A stretch of DNA of 64,000 nt from Gordius sp. MW1 (GCA_964036665.1 OZ038528.1:7756501-7820500); one strand, 5' to 3'. Positions 10,756-21,535 are shown, counted from the first letter of the stretch. Numbers and translations: made by a program. Notes: a model not told the origin generated them from the letters alone.

Positions 10756-11123
10756 GTTTATATGGATTCATGCCCAAAATACTAGTGGACAAAATAAAAC
10801 GGATATGCATGCATGCAGGTACATTTACGGTATTAACTTTTCCGACAATTTCATGGGGAGGGAATTTGATGTGCATCTAATCCTAACCCTAACCTAAAAC
10901 GCTGACCTAAAACACTACCCTGAACCTTAACCCATTATAGATCTTGAAACGGTTTCAAAATCTTGAAACCGTTTCAAGCGCATGCGCATTGTTAAAATTC
11001 GCAGCTATCTGATTGGTCTGTTAAATGCATACGCATGCGCATTATAGATTTTGAAACGGTTTCAAGATCTTGAAACCACTAGGATTTTGTCCACTGGTAT
11101 TTTGGGAAAATACCGTTTATATG
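10756..11123. mobile_element. Mutator-type MITE with perfect 9-bp target duplication
   Basis: The element is 10,765-11,114, bracketed by GTTTATATG at 10,756-10,764 and 11,115-11,123. Inverted ends share CCCAAAATAC and GTGGACAAAAT. The core repeats the GGGAGGGAATTTGATGTG and CCTAACCCTAACCTAAAAC segments of the MITE at 4,115. It then carries several copies of the palindrome TTGAAACCGTTTCAA and of GCGCATGCGC (10,942-11,080), so the transcript or single strand could fold into repeated hairpins. It sits within an RTE relic. There is no coding capacity. Confidence 0.8.
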
Positions 11124-11175
11124 ATGACCATTTCCTTTGGTGCGTTTCTATGCCAATAAAATAAAGTCTTACTTT

Positions 11176-11400
11176 TTATCCTTTCCAACTTGTTTCTTGT
11201 ATGCATGACATATCAACACGTCGTTTGCTGAGGGTGTAAGCAATTTCTCCACATTTTGCAATCATCGTTTCAATATTAAGCGAGCCCACTCTCAATCTTG
11301 TCTCTAGCATACTAGTTTTTTTAACTGCATTAGTTCGCGGAAGATGTGGTGACCCTCGTTGACTTTTCACGAAACTGTGCCTACCATGCACCTTGTTTTA
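11176..11400 (-). pseudogene. RTE LINE, start of AP endonuclease domain (fragment)
   Basis: The minus-strand frame contains Arg-Leu-Arg-Val-Gly-Ser-Leu-Asn-Ile-Glu-Thr, and about 25 residues later Val-Asp-Met-Ser-Cys-Ile-Gln-Glu-Thr-Ser-Trp-Lys-Gly. These are the Asn (N-terminal) and Glu (QET) active-site blocks of RTE AP-like endonucleases, as in the copy at 27,826-27,945. The rest of the domain is missing or displaced by the MITE at 10,765. This is a remnant. Confidence 0.7.
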
Positions 11401-11649
11401 AGAAGACGCCCCTTTTTTATTGCTTTTTTGTGTACTTTCATCTATAGGTGAATGGTGACGCTCGGTTGTACAGGCTATTGTCCTTGTCATGAGCGAGATT
11501 TCAACGCGAGGCTCGTACAAAGGCAAAATCTAAAACCACTAAGAATCCTCGTCCCTGGTCTTTAACAGTAAGCTAGTGATGAAATGGGCGCGCCGAGGGG
11601 TCTGCTAGAGTGATATTAAGGTGTGCATAAAATAGCCATACCCACATTG

Positions 11650-11695
11650 ATAGTCCCCTTTTATTTTGAAGACATTCAATGTGGGTGTGACGCAA
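11650..11695. repeat. Short perfect hairpin
   Basis: CCCACATTGA and TCAATGTGGG form a 10-bp perfect stem around a loop of about 24 nt. No element boundary was identified around it. Confidence 0.5.
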
Positions 11696-12519
11696 CGGAC
11701 GCAACCGATCACTAACGTATATTCTTTTGTCATAGAGACTCGGATATATATGCGTAGGGGGTGTTAGCTAGTTGTTATTGTCACACGCTGTGTGCTGTAT
11801 TCATGCATATTCACAAATGTAGCTAAAAAATATGGCACATGTGGCGGTGCTCGCGCCCCATAGTAATGTTATCTAAGAATTAGGACACAGGTAGGAAATC
11901 AGCCAAAAGGACCCTTACACTAAAGAAGCGCATCTCACGCTAATTTTTATAATACTGGTGGTACCAGGCGCGAAGCCAGGATTTTCAAAGAGGGGGGGGG
12001 GAAATCTGACAAAAATTTTTAATTTTAATTTAAAGTAAAAATTAAACAACGAAAAAGTCAGGCTCGCTGTTGGGCCCACTCGGTTAAGGGGTCGGGCAGG
12101 CGACCGTTATAAATTGGGATTTTTAAGTAGGCCTGGGCGGGCACCATAATGAGATTTTTAATTGCTATGCAATTTATGGGCTCGTTTTTTGGTTGTCCGT
12201 CGTCCGTTGTCTACCCTATCTATTTGCATTGGGTATATTAGATTATCGATTTTTTAAATTAATGCATAAGAGGTGCCCCACCCCTCATCTCTATCTCCCT
12301 CGGTGTGTTATTTTTTAAATTAATGCATAAGAGGTGCCCCACCCCTCATCTCTATCTCCCTCGGTGTGTTATATATAAGATTTGTTAAATTATCTATTAT
12401 ATAATAAACATAAATAAAAGTTGTTTAACAATAAAATAAATAAAAGTTGTTTACTTTTAATAGCTATGCAATTAAACTAGTTTTTGAGTTAGAATCCCGG
12501 AGTTTTTTTTTTGACTCTT

Positions 12520-13345
12520 ATGATTGTTCTTGTTACTATCATTGATAATAAGAATTTTCGGCCGTCCGCTGGCTCCTGACCGATGGAAAAAATGACCATT
12601 GGCCAAAATGTGAGCCGAAATTATTTTTTTCGTTTTTTTTGACTATTATGATTGTTCCTGTTTCTACCATTGCTATTATGACTTTTTGGCCGTCCGCTGG
12701 CTGCTGACCAATGTTATATAATAAACATAAACAACAGTTGTTTACTTTTAATTGCTATGCAATTTAACTAGTTTTTGGGTTAGAATCGAGTTTTTTTTGA
12801 CTCTTATGATTGTTCTTGTTACTATCATTGATAATAAGAATTTTTGGCCGTCCGCTGGCTCCTGACCGATGGAAAAAATGACCATTGGCCAAAATGTGAT
12901 TCGAAATTTTTTTTTCGTTTTTTTTTGACTATTATGATTATTCCTGTTCCTACCTTTGCTATTATGACTTTTTGGCCGTCCGCTGGCTGCTGACCAATGG
13001 AATAAAATGACCATTGGCCAAAATGTGATTCGAAAATTTTTTTTTCGTTTTTTTTTGACTATTATGAATTTATATCCACTTTTACCGTGTCCTGGCTGCT
13101 GACCAATGGAAAAAATGACCATTGGCCAAAATGTGTTTCGAAATTTTTTTTTCTCGTTTTTTTTTAGTCTTATGAATTTATATCCACTTTTCCCGTGTGC
13201 TGGCTGCTGACCAGAAAAAAATGACCAGTGGCCAAAGTGAGCATCAAAATTTTTTTTCCCGTTTTTTTGGCTATCATTGACTTATAGAGTATCTGTTGGT
13301 ACTGACCAATGGAGAAAAAATGATCATTGGCTAAATTTTTGATTT
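12520..13345. repeat. Hairpin minisatellite (CCAATGG...CCATTGG units)
   Basis: About seven degenerate units of roughly 100-130 bp. Each contains TGACCAATGG, a short A-rich loop, ATGACCATTGGCCA (a 7-bp inverted repeat), a run of T, a TATGATTGTTCC-type block and GGCCGTCCGCTGGCT. The same unit recurs at 22,090-22,340, 23,765-23,830, 25,282-25,900, 37,620-38,090 and 48,905-49,620, so it is a dispersed family rather than one array. Confidence 0.75.
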
Positions 13346-13589
13346 TTTTAATTAAAAATTGTTCAAATTTTACAAAAAATTTCTCCCAACAATTCTGCAA
13401 ATTCTTAACATTGTGATGTTTTATAATATAATGTTTGTTAGACCCATAATCACTAAAGGCCATAAAAACTAATGTAATACGCAACTAGATGCAAACACTA
13501 AATCTAACCCTAACCCTTGCCTATATTACATTTTGCATATATTAAATTTTGCCTATAAATGGAAAATTTGTATAAATAATTAATTAATC

Positions 13590-13760
13590 ATTAGGCATTC
13601 AATACCCCCCTATAGGCATTATCGCCCCTTCCCACCTTTCTTGCCCATAAATTGCATAGCAAATATGTTACATTTATACGGAGTATAGATGAGTCGTCCC
13701 CCCTTCCCTTCTCCCCCTTCCCACGAGGGCCGAAGGCCCAAGTATTTCTAATCAAATTAG
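13590..13760 (-). repeat. Dispersed G/C-skewed repeat, copy 1 (opposite orientation to 21,335-21,535)
   Basis: The reverse complement of this segment matches 21,335-21,535. Both carry TTTGCTATGCA(A/G)TTTATGGG, TATACTCCGTATAAA, CTCATCTATACTCC and a GGGAAGGGG tract next to GGCCCTGGTGGGAAG-like sequence. This copy lies inside the hAT-like element, the other outside it. Confidence 0.6.
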
Positions 13761-14106
13761 TTTTTATATAGTTTACTATTTTTTTGTCACCTTTCTATTT
13801 ATAGAATTAGATCAAAATTTTTTGAAAATAAGACAAAATTAATTCTTGAAATTTAAAATCATCACTTTGGGCCCAGCTGTTCGGACAGCATTAGTGAATT
13901 GGGCAATTAAAGGGGTTTGGCTGGCCTCCGCAGGCAATTTAGTTATCAAACCATGATAGGTTCTAGCAGAAAATTTTAGACAAATTTGATAAATGATATA
14001 AGTATTAAAATTGTATAGAATGAGGAACATTAGTTAATTATCAAAAAACAGGGGGGGGGGGGATTATTTGTTCCCCCTCCCCCTTATTTACGCCACTGGG
14101 TGGTAC

Positions 14107-14979
14107 TAAGTCTGTTTACTCCTTTTAACAGCGCTGATTTTAAATTGAGCGTTGAATAACAACACTATAGTAAATTGCCAAAAAAAATTAAATTGATAAT
14201 CTATAAACTTAGACATTAAACTTTAACTATGACACATACTATAGTTAATTTAACGATGTGACAGCCTGTTAATAAAGATATAGTAAATAATGAAATCTGC
14301 TATTATTCTACAATAAAGCTTTGAAAACCTTTGATTGAAATTTGATTGGGACGAGTTATTTGTGTAAATGTTCTTATCATAGCATAAAATGGATTTGGAT
14401 AAGTTGAAGTGAATTTATTGGTATCAAATTCATGTTTAAGTCAGTAAAAAATTAACTTAAAAAATTGTTTTTAGAGCTAAGCTTTAACTTTAAAAAAATT
14501 AAGCTCACTTTTCATACTCTGTTAGAGTAGTAATATTTAAACAATTTTGAACTTAAAACTTTATTTGTATTTATTCTTAAACAAATAAGAAAAATGTATC
14601 ATCTTTAAGATATTATTACTTTTAAATAAAAAGCTGTTAAAATAAAATTTTTACTTTAATAATAGTATCTGAAATTGCTTATCTAATCTTTAAATGAAAT
14701 TTGATATATTCTACTAGACAATAAATATTTATAAATACTAGACAAACTTTTAGTGACATATAATAATAAAAGCCTGATGATTTTTTTGATAGAGAAGCAG
14801 AAAGTAGATAATTATCAAAGATAGGATATTATTTGAAAATTTATTGTTATAATATATAAAATTGTTTTAAACAAAAATAATGTCAAATTGACTAATAATT
14901 TTCTTATTTCAAAATCATATTAATCAAGTAATTGTAGACCTAAGTTTCCATCACTGTTATTGACTTTTAATCTGACAAA
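14107..14979. other. AT-rich non-coding stretch downstream of the NDUFB1-like gene
   Basis: Very AT-rich, no coding signal or ordered repeat seen. It lies 3' of the minus-strand gene that ends at 14,980 and may include its 3' UTR. Confidence 0.4.
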
Positions 14980-15174
14980 TCACCAACTAGGCATTTCACT
15001 TTCTTTCAATGTTCTTCCAAATGTCTGACTTTTATCTCTGTAGGAAATTGCCCTCTGTTGTGTTCTTCTCACAAAAAAATAAGTGAGAAACCCGGCGGCG
15101 GAAACAATTAATATTGGAATTTTGAAGCCATGATACAAATAACGAATGTCTTTATAAGTAAATTTCATAGACAT
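14980..15174 (-). CDS. NDUFB1: NDUFB1-like complex I accessory subunit
   Basis: This single-exon 64-residue ORF encodes a short basic N-terminus, one hydrophobic segment (about residues 17-34) and a basic tail. The tail has the spacing Arg-Ala-Ile-Ser-Tyr-Arg-Asp-Lys-Ser-X2-Phe-X-Arg-X-Leu-X2-Ser-Glu-X3-Trp. It matches the C-terminal half of NDUFB1 (MNLL subunit), a small single-span accessory subunit of mitochondrial complex I in the inner membrane. The family is about 55-65 residues, so the length fits. The first ATG is used; a second Met lies at codon 3. It is surrounded by repeats, with no visible partner gene. The main uncertainty is the short length; the Trp-ending tail argues against chance. 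Confidence 0.65.
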   Translation of the reverse strand: MSMKFTYKDIRYLYHGFKIPILIVSAAGFLTYFFVRRTQQRAISYRDKSQTFGRTLKESEMPSW

Positions 15175-15429
15175 TGTTATTGTTTTAGTTTATCTAAGAG
15201 ATATAATTATCCAAAAATATTAAATTACTGTGATTTTCTTTTAACTTTTTGTATTCTTTCGTAAGACTTAAATCCTTATAAATTGAATAACTAACGCCTA
15301 ATGGAAGCAGAAAATAAAATATATTTGCCCGAATTACGAGTAAAACATCTGTAAACATTTTAGTTAGACAATATGATTACATGAAATATAACGTACCATT
15401 TAGCAGGCAGTTGCAAACGTTGCATATAC

Positions 15430-15560
15430 AGAACTGCACGGGTGACCCGAAAAAGGTTAAAAATTTTGAAATATCTTCGGGTCGGGTCGGGGTCGGGTTC
15501 AGGTTGAAAATTAAAATATATTTCGGGTTGGGTAGGATTTCTGGTCAAAGGTTTTTAATC
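15430..15560 (+). repeat. G-rich minisatellite fragment (GGGTCGGG type)
   Basis: Contains CGGGTCGGGTCGGGGTCGGG next to AAAATTTT-like spacers, and the word ACTGCACGGGT at its left end. It is related to the array at 16,235-16,435 and, inverted, to 48,455-48,560. The two overlapping ORFs on opposite strands here are repeat read-through. Confidence 0.6.
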
Positions 15561-16019
15561 TGACTATGATAAAACGGGACATATCTTTTAGATTAATGCT
15601 ATTATGTATATTATTTTTTAATTACTATCAAGATGAATAGTTGAAGAGTATTCATTCAGTTAAATCCCTTTTGTTTTTTTAAATCTGATTGTTTTAATTT
15701 GGACAAATTTAAATTTGACTCGTGAAAGGTCAAATATATCAACAAAATAATAGTTTTAAATTGTATTCAAATAATGTAAAAGGTAGTTCACTATTAATTT
15801 AAACTACATAAATATGTATTCATAAAACAAATCAAAATAAGTTTAAATTTATTAAATGGTTCATTTGCAAAACTATAAATTTCCAATTAAATGTAACATT
15901 GTAAATGCTATCATATTTATACATCTCTATAATAAATCATTCAAATAAATTTAGTAATTAAAATATGTGGTATCAATAAGTTATCGCGCTTTAATTTGTC
16001 GATTAAATTATACACACCG

Positions 16020-16165
16020 CATGGGGAGGGGGGCAATTATGATAAAGGGAAGGGCAAAATAACCATTTTTTAAATTTTAGCCATAATTTGATAAAATTTT
16101 CTAAGATTTTTTGTAATTAGAGGGGGGCAGCCGCCCGTCCTGTCACCCACTGGCTACGCCCATCA
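16020..16165. mobile_element. hAT-like MITE relic ending in TGGCTACGCC
   Basis: The right part ends with CACCCACTGGCTACGCCCAT, the inverse of the CAGTGGCGTAGC terminus seen at 26,722 and 28,686. The left part has a GGGGAGGGGGG tract. No clear target duplication was found. Confidence 0.4.
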
Positions 16166-16234
16166 TGCACATCACAATTTTCTTAAACTCGCGTTGGACG
16201 CAAAATGTGAAACAGGTTTAGAGGGATTCGGTAA

Positions 16235-16435
16235 AAAAATTAAACGCTTTCGGTTCGGGCCGGGTCCGGGTTAAAAATTTTAAAATGCTTTCGGGTCGGG
16301 TTCGGGTTAAAAATTTTAAAATGCTTTTAGGTCGGGTCGGGTTCGGGTTAAAAAATATAAAATGCTTTTGGGTCGGGTCGGGCTCGGGTTAAAAAATTTT
16401 AAAATAATCTCGGGTCGGGTCGGGTTCGGGTTGAA
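16235..16435 (+). repeat. Tandem G-rich minisatellite with G-quadruplex potential
   Basis: About five units of 40-45 bp alternate a G-rich block of the form GGGTCGGGTCGGGTTCGGG with an AT block TTAAAAATTTTAAAATGCTT. Four runs of three G separated by 2-3 nt satisfy the usual quadruplex pattern in at least three units. It ends next to a GTGACTTTGCAGTTCTCTAG word. Related fragments lie at 15,430 and 48,455. Confidence 0.75.
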
Positions 16436-16939
16436 AAAAAGTGACTTTGCAGTTCTCTAGTTGCATATAATGCTGGTTTTAACATGTATAATATTTATAT
16501 AAAAATGCTAATTAATATTATTTGAATCATATCAATCGATTCTGGTTTTCCTTATCGTGTATTTGGTCTAGAGACCAGAAATCCCGGCCCTAGTCGGGTC
16601 CGGAAGCGCACTATAGCAAGATTCGGGCATTTTTTTATATAGTGTGTTATCTTGTTTTGGTCAATTATTTTGTCACTTTTTTGATTGTATAGAAATTATT
16701 CATTATAGTTAAAAATTAAATTAAAAAACTTTTCATGTATATATTAAAATAATTGGTAAACATTTTAAAAAATATTATTTTAGGGCCGAGAAGTTTGGGC
16801 AACTCTAATGATTCGGGCATTGCCTGATGGACACTTAAAAGTGTTCTGCACGGGCCGGCGGGTAATTTATTAAATGGAAGGGCCGGTTTCGCGAAGAAAA
16901 ATTTAAACCAATCATACCTCTGATTTGGTGCCACAGTAG

Positions 16940-18917
16940 TGGTATTAAGCTTTCATAACTTTGTTCAGCCCATTCCACGTGACACGAGGACGTCCTCTTT
17001 CTCTTTTCTCCGCATCTCCATGACGAGTGCTTTTCTATTTCTACTATTCTTTTCCTTTCTTAGTGTATGACCATTAAACGATTTTCTTAAATCATGTTCT
17101 CCATCGGTTGAATACCAATTTTTGCCCTAGGACAGTCAAGCTCCACCCTATCATTCTCATCTCCCTGGCTTGTAAATTTTATTCCGTGTTTATTGTCCAT
17201 TCACTTCCATAGTTTAGTTTATCACAGGCTACGATGGATTGTAAGCTTTGCTCTTCACCCACATTGGCATCTTCTAGTCACATCCAATATACTTCGCCAT
17301 TTAAGCCATCCCCGTCCAGTGACTGATTTTGCGCAATCTCCCTCTTGATGTAGCATTGACCCGAGGTATCAAATCTGTCAAATTTTGTATGCTTTAAATG
17401 GTCATCTAGCGATGGTGTTTGTATTGTTGATCTCTATGTACACCGTTTTTCGATTGTTAAACTTTAAAACATATCCAGCCATGCGTTTTGACCACATTCA
17501 GGCTTCTCTGAGTATTCTCACCTTTGTCTCTTAGCATAGCATTACATCATCGGCTTATGGCATACACCAAGGAGGTGTTGAATGTCCTGTCAATTATTAG
17601 CGTTTTCCAATTGGCGTCAACGTCCCTATCCAACTTCCTTTTTTGGTGGTATTTATCCCTCATCGACTTATCCTTTAGCCTTGCGTATCGAATTTGATGT
17701 TCATAAATCTCCTTTCGGATACTTTTCTTTCAAGATCCATAACGAGGGGATCATGTTGCCTGACGATTGCTTCTCGAAGGAATAATTTGCAATATTTGAT
17801 CCTCCATAAATCTTTTCGCCGTATGAGCAAATAGTCAATTTGACTAAAATGCTTTCCACTTCTATGAGTCACAATATTCACTTCGCGTCTTTAAAAAAAC
17901 GTGGTAACGATTGCTCTGTCGTAGATGGGATATTTGGAGAAGTTTTTCCCTTTCTGTGTTCCGCATGCCATGCCCATAACCTACATGATTTCGTTCACGC
18001 CCGACGCGATCTTCCCCTGTGTGAGCGTTGAATTCCCCCCGATAATTAGCTTTACTTCCTCTCCTATTCCTTGTATTTTCTCTTCCATTAAATCGAAGAA
18101 TATGTCTTTCTCGGATTCCATAAGCCCGAAATACGCGCACATAACGGTTAGAAGCCCTCATGATCTGCAATACTCATCCACATGAATCTGCTTGAGCAAC
18201 GCCTGACATCTACCAGCTTGTCCTTGACGATTTGCTTTGAACGATACCTACCCAGTTTCTACGATTTGGACCAACTCTAGAGTAGCTTGATTACCTCTCC
18301 TAACCCCGAGCTTTAGTTCTGTTCCACCTGGTCTCTTGTAGGCAAGCGATGTGTACCTTTCTTCTATTTGTCATTTATGCGACCTCGATTTTCCTTCCCG
18401 TTTCGTTATGAATCAGGCGGTAGCCCATGTGTATTTTTCACATTGCACGGGCCTGGATATGCGTTGCGCGTGTTTGTGAAGGCCGCCTTAGCTTTTCGTT
18501 ATAAAGTTTTATTTAAACTATCGTGATTTAAAAGTGGGTTTTTAACATATAATAATAAAACCATAGACTGCCGAACAGCTGATAATTTTTCAACAAGTGT
18601 GGAAAGCGCCATTTTAAGGGAAATTGTACCAAACAATAGAACTTAACATAATTTATTGTTCTATTTTAATTATTTTTTTTTAATTTCTAAATGAAGCTAA
18701 TAATCTTATTTATTTTTTTAAATATTTTATCGTTGAGAAGTATAAATATAACTGTTGTTGAGTTTTTCCTTTATGATGGCAGCTAAAATAGTGTCTGAAT
18801 GATTTTATCAGTTAAAATCAGCTGTTTGCCAGTCTATGCTTATTAGTCTATGGTTCTTAAAGTCTTTCGACGCCAACCCTCCACTTTTTACACACGGACT
18901 ACGGGCCGTTGTAGGTG
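16940..18917 (-). pseudogene. RTE LINE copy with internal deletion and a nested MITE
   Basis: Read on the minus strand, 18,917-17,640 corresponds to the 5' UTR and AP endonuclease of the copy at 27,591: the same leader around TAGTCCGTGTG, a Gly-Glu-Phe-Asn-Ala-His block, and a His-Arg-Ser-Gly-Lys-His-Phe-Ser-Gln-Ile-Asp-Tyr block near the end of the domain. The following 17,560-16,940 corresponds to the RT C-terminus (Leu-Asp-Asp-His-Leu-Lys block) and the Pro-Arg-Val-Thr-Trp tail, so most of the RT is deleted. Many stops and shifts. The hAT MITE at 18,546-18,852 inserted in its leader. Confidence 0.75.
18538..18860. mobile_element. hAT-type MITE, CATAGACT family, second copy
   Basis: The element is 18,546-18,852, flanked by GTTTTTAA (18,538-18,545) and GTTCTTAA (18,853-18,860), an 8-bp duplication with one change. 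Its ends share CATAGACTG and AACAGCTG with the element at 3,817. It interrupts the RTE leader between segments that are adjacent in the copy at 27,600-27,680, which confirms the insertion. Confidence 0.7.
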
Positions 18918-19067
18918 GTGTTTTTAAATGAATTGATTAAGATGTTATAAAATGATTAAAATTTAATTTGTCTTTTTTCTTCGATAAACTGTTATATTTG
19001 ACATTTATTGAAAAACTTTAAACAAATGTTGCCTTGACCAACTTCTATTTATTGTTAGTGGATTTAT

Positions 19068-19690
19068 TTATGGCTCTGCCCTTAAGATGATGCAGGCCTA
19101 CCAAAATAAATTCTGTTATTTATATATGCGGCCTCAAATTTTATAATATAATGATTACTTTTATTGGATATAATTATGAGAGACCAAGAGTTAATACTTC
19201 AGGAGAGCGTCCTGATGAGTTAGAGCGAAAGGGAAATATTAAGGAATCAGTTACCCCGCGAGGGGTGAACGTGGTTTCTAACACACCGCGCCTAATACCT
19301 CCTACTGATCGCATCAGCTATGATCAGGGGTTTCAAATCCACCTGCCAGCGAATGCTGCAAGTACCGCACCCGCAACAATACTAATCTAAACAACGTGGT
19401 AATACCCGCTATCTGATGAATTACAACGTACTCTAAGGAGGTGTACAGATGACATCTTTTAAAAGGGGGAAGTGTCAAATGAGTCTCACTTTTCCCCCAT
19501 CGCCTCCCCCTACTAGCGTCGACCAAGTTTAATTTACTGACGGTGGATTTTAGCTTTTATCGCCGTGCCCTCGAGATGATGCAGACCTACCCAATTAGCA
19601 AGGATCCTCACGCACAAGCCATAAATTATGTTTTTATAAACGCGGCCTCGAATTCATGATATTTGATTACTCGTTGGATATAATTTTAAT
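19068..19690 (+). repeat. Unclassified element with direct repeats at both ends
   Basis: Segments at about 19,068-19,176 and 19,558-19,690 resemble each other (ATGATGCAG(G/A)CCTACC, GCGGCCTC(A/G)AATT, TTGGATATAATT). Between them is GC-richer sequence with a 79-codon frame (19,151-19,390) that shows no domain. It might be a small LTR-like or Penelope-type fragment, but no RT or ribozyme could be confirmed. Confidence 0.35.
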
Positions 19691-20295
19691 TAGGTTTTTT
19701 AATGATTTATAGTCGATGGAACATCCCATTAATTGATAACTTTATCTGACAGCGGTTTTGGAATTTTGATTTTTAAAGCTAAAGATTGTATCTGTATAAT
19801 TAGTTTATGGTGTTTATCATTTTATGAAGCTATAAAAGCCTTTTATGGCTTCTCTTATGTAAGCATCAACTACATATTCACTAAAACCTTCATCCAATTG
19901 TAAAAAATAACTTTCATCTTCACATTTTTCAAACAAGTTGTTTATTATACTTTACTGCATCAAATTTAACATCTCTCCTTATTAATTATATAAATAGTAG
20001 ATATATGGATATGTTATTATTTAGCCAGTAAATTTTTGTCTGTTATTAAAAGATTTAATCTTTTCCTAATGAGCTAAGATTCTCTAATAATTTTAATTAC
20101 GTGGTACATTCTCATTATGGTAAACGGCAACGTAAAAGCCTATATATAGCGTTACAATGGCTACCGTATATATAATTTGCCCACAAATTACTTTTCAAAA
20201 TTTAACATGACATAAAAGGCCATGAAAATAAGTTATTTTTTCGCATTTCTAGCGATTTCGCTGCTAATAAGTTCACAGTTTAGCAGTTTTGACTG

Positions 20296-20500
20296 ATGCT
20301 TAGCGCCTCCTTGCTACATAGTATAGCCTCTTGTATGCGTTACCGCTATCTATAGCTTGGTCACTTGGAGGCGCCATAGTCACTTGGATGCGATAGATAT
20401 TCACATAAGGCTCTATAAACGATAAAACATATTCACTTGGATGCGCTAGAGTTTTGGCTATAGTCACTTGCAGGCGTTAGCGCCATAGCATGACGCTAAC
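20296..20500 (+). repeat. Degenerate short tandem repeat (TAGTCACTTGGANGCG)
   Basis: The word (T)TCACTTG(G/C)A(G/T)GCG recurs about five times between 20,360 and 20,485, with spacers of 20-60 bp and GCGTTAGCGCCATAG-like flanks. No coding potential. Confidence 0.5.
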
Positions 20501-21334
20501 ATTGACAAGAAATTTTTCATTGTTAAATAAATTACAATTCTAAGCACCGCCAACCTTTTAAGTATAGTCAAAGTTAGAGGTGGAATATTATAAGGCCCTT
20601 CCTTAACACTGTATCTTACTTTTTAAATACAAATTTAGGTGAATATCTCAACTTTATTTCGATAATCTCATAATCGATAAATCTCTCCTACCTCTTTATC
20701 AATCTTGTCCACGCCTATCACCCCCCCCCCCCCTGCAAATTTTGATATTGCTTGTTTGATTGATAAACTAAAAAAAATTAATTGTAATGAAATTAGCTAA
20801 CATTTATCTCACACCACTTTCCTCTCCCCTCAATGCCACGTCGCCCGAATTATTAAAAATATTATATTTGCCAATCTGAATAGCAAATACATATGCGAGT
20901 GCAGTAATTAATTAGAACAAAATATGAACTAAGCATTTATATTCTCTCATGAATAACATTATTAAATCGTAAGGTATTCAAATATCTAAACTTCAATGTC
21001 TGTTGTGTATTCAAATAATAATGAATGTGAATAGGGTGATATCCAGATCATAAAGGTACCACTATTCTATTTAGGTAATACTATAGGTGCTTCCCATGTG
21101 TGTGAGATTGTTATAGTCACCATTACATTTATAACATGACAAACTCATAAAGAAACATTTTTTAAAATTTCAACGGACATATTTGCCCGTCGTGACTTAA
21201 ACCATGTGATGTCTATTTATTGTGTATTTATTGCACTTGTGATTAACCCTATCTGCATGGAAGACTGTCCATTATATTTTTTTTTATCAAAATGTTGTTA
21301 TCAAGTAAAAATAATCCATATATACAATAAATAA
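20501..21334. other. AT-rich intergenic DNA
   Basis: No gene or ordered repeat seen, apart from a C homopolymer at about 20,720-20,733. Confidence 0.35.
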
Positions 21335-21535
21335 ATAAAACCAGGGTCTTCGGCCCTGGTGGGAAGGGGAAGGGGAGGGGGGAAGAGAAGGAGGTGCAGG
21401 AGGGAAGGGAAACGAAACTCATCTATACTCCGTATAAACGTAGCATATTTGCTATGCAGTTTATGGGCGAGAAAGGTGGGAAGGGGCGAGAATGCCTATG
21501 GGGGGGGGTATAAAATGCAAAATGATTAGTTAATT
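21335..21535 (+). repeat. Dispersed G/C-skewed repeat, copy 2
   Basis: Inverted relative of 13,590-13,760. It contains a GGGAAGGGGAAGGGGAGGGG purine tract, TATACTCCGTATAAA and the hairpin word TTTGCTATGCAGTTTATGGG (21,448-21,467). Confidence 0.6.

Larger units (their letters stand above)
11957..14106. mobile_element. 2.1-kb hAT-like non-autonomous element with 8-bp target duplication
   Basis: The element is 11,965-14,098, flanked by GGTGGTAC at 11,957-11,964 and 14,099-14,106. Ends start CAGGCGCGAAGCCAGG on one strand and CAGTGGCGTAAATAAG on the other, both followed by a purine-rich G run. The CAGNGGCGTA start and 8-bp duplication are hAT-like and match the insertion at 28,686-30,137. It encodes no transposase; instead it carries duplicated 60-bp blocks (12,249-12,370), the hairpin minisatellite (12,520-13,345) and a G/C-skewed block (13,590-13,745). 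The minus-strand ORFs inside merely read through the minisatellite. Confidence 0.75.
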
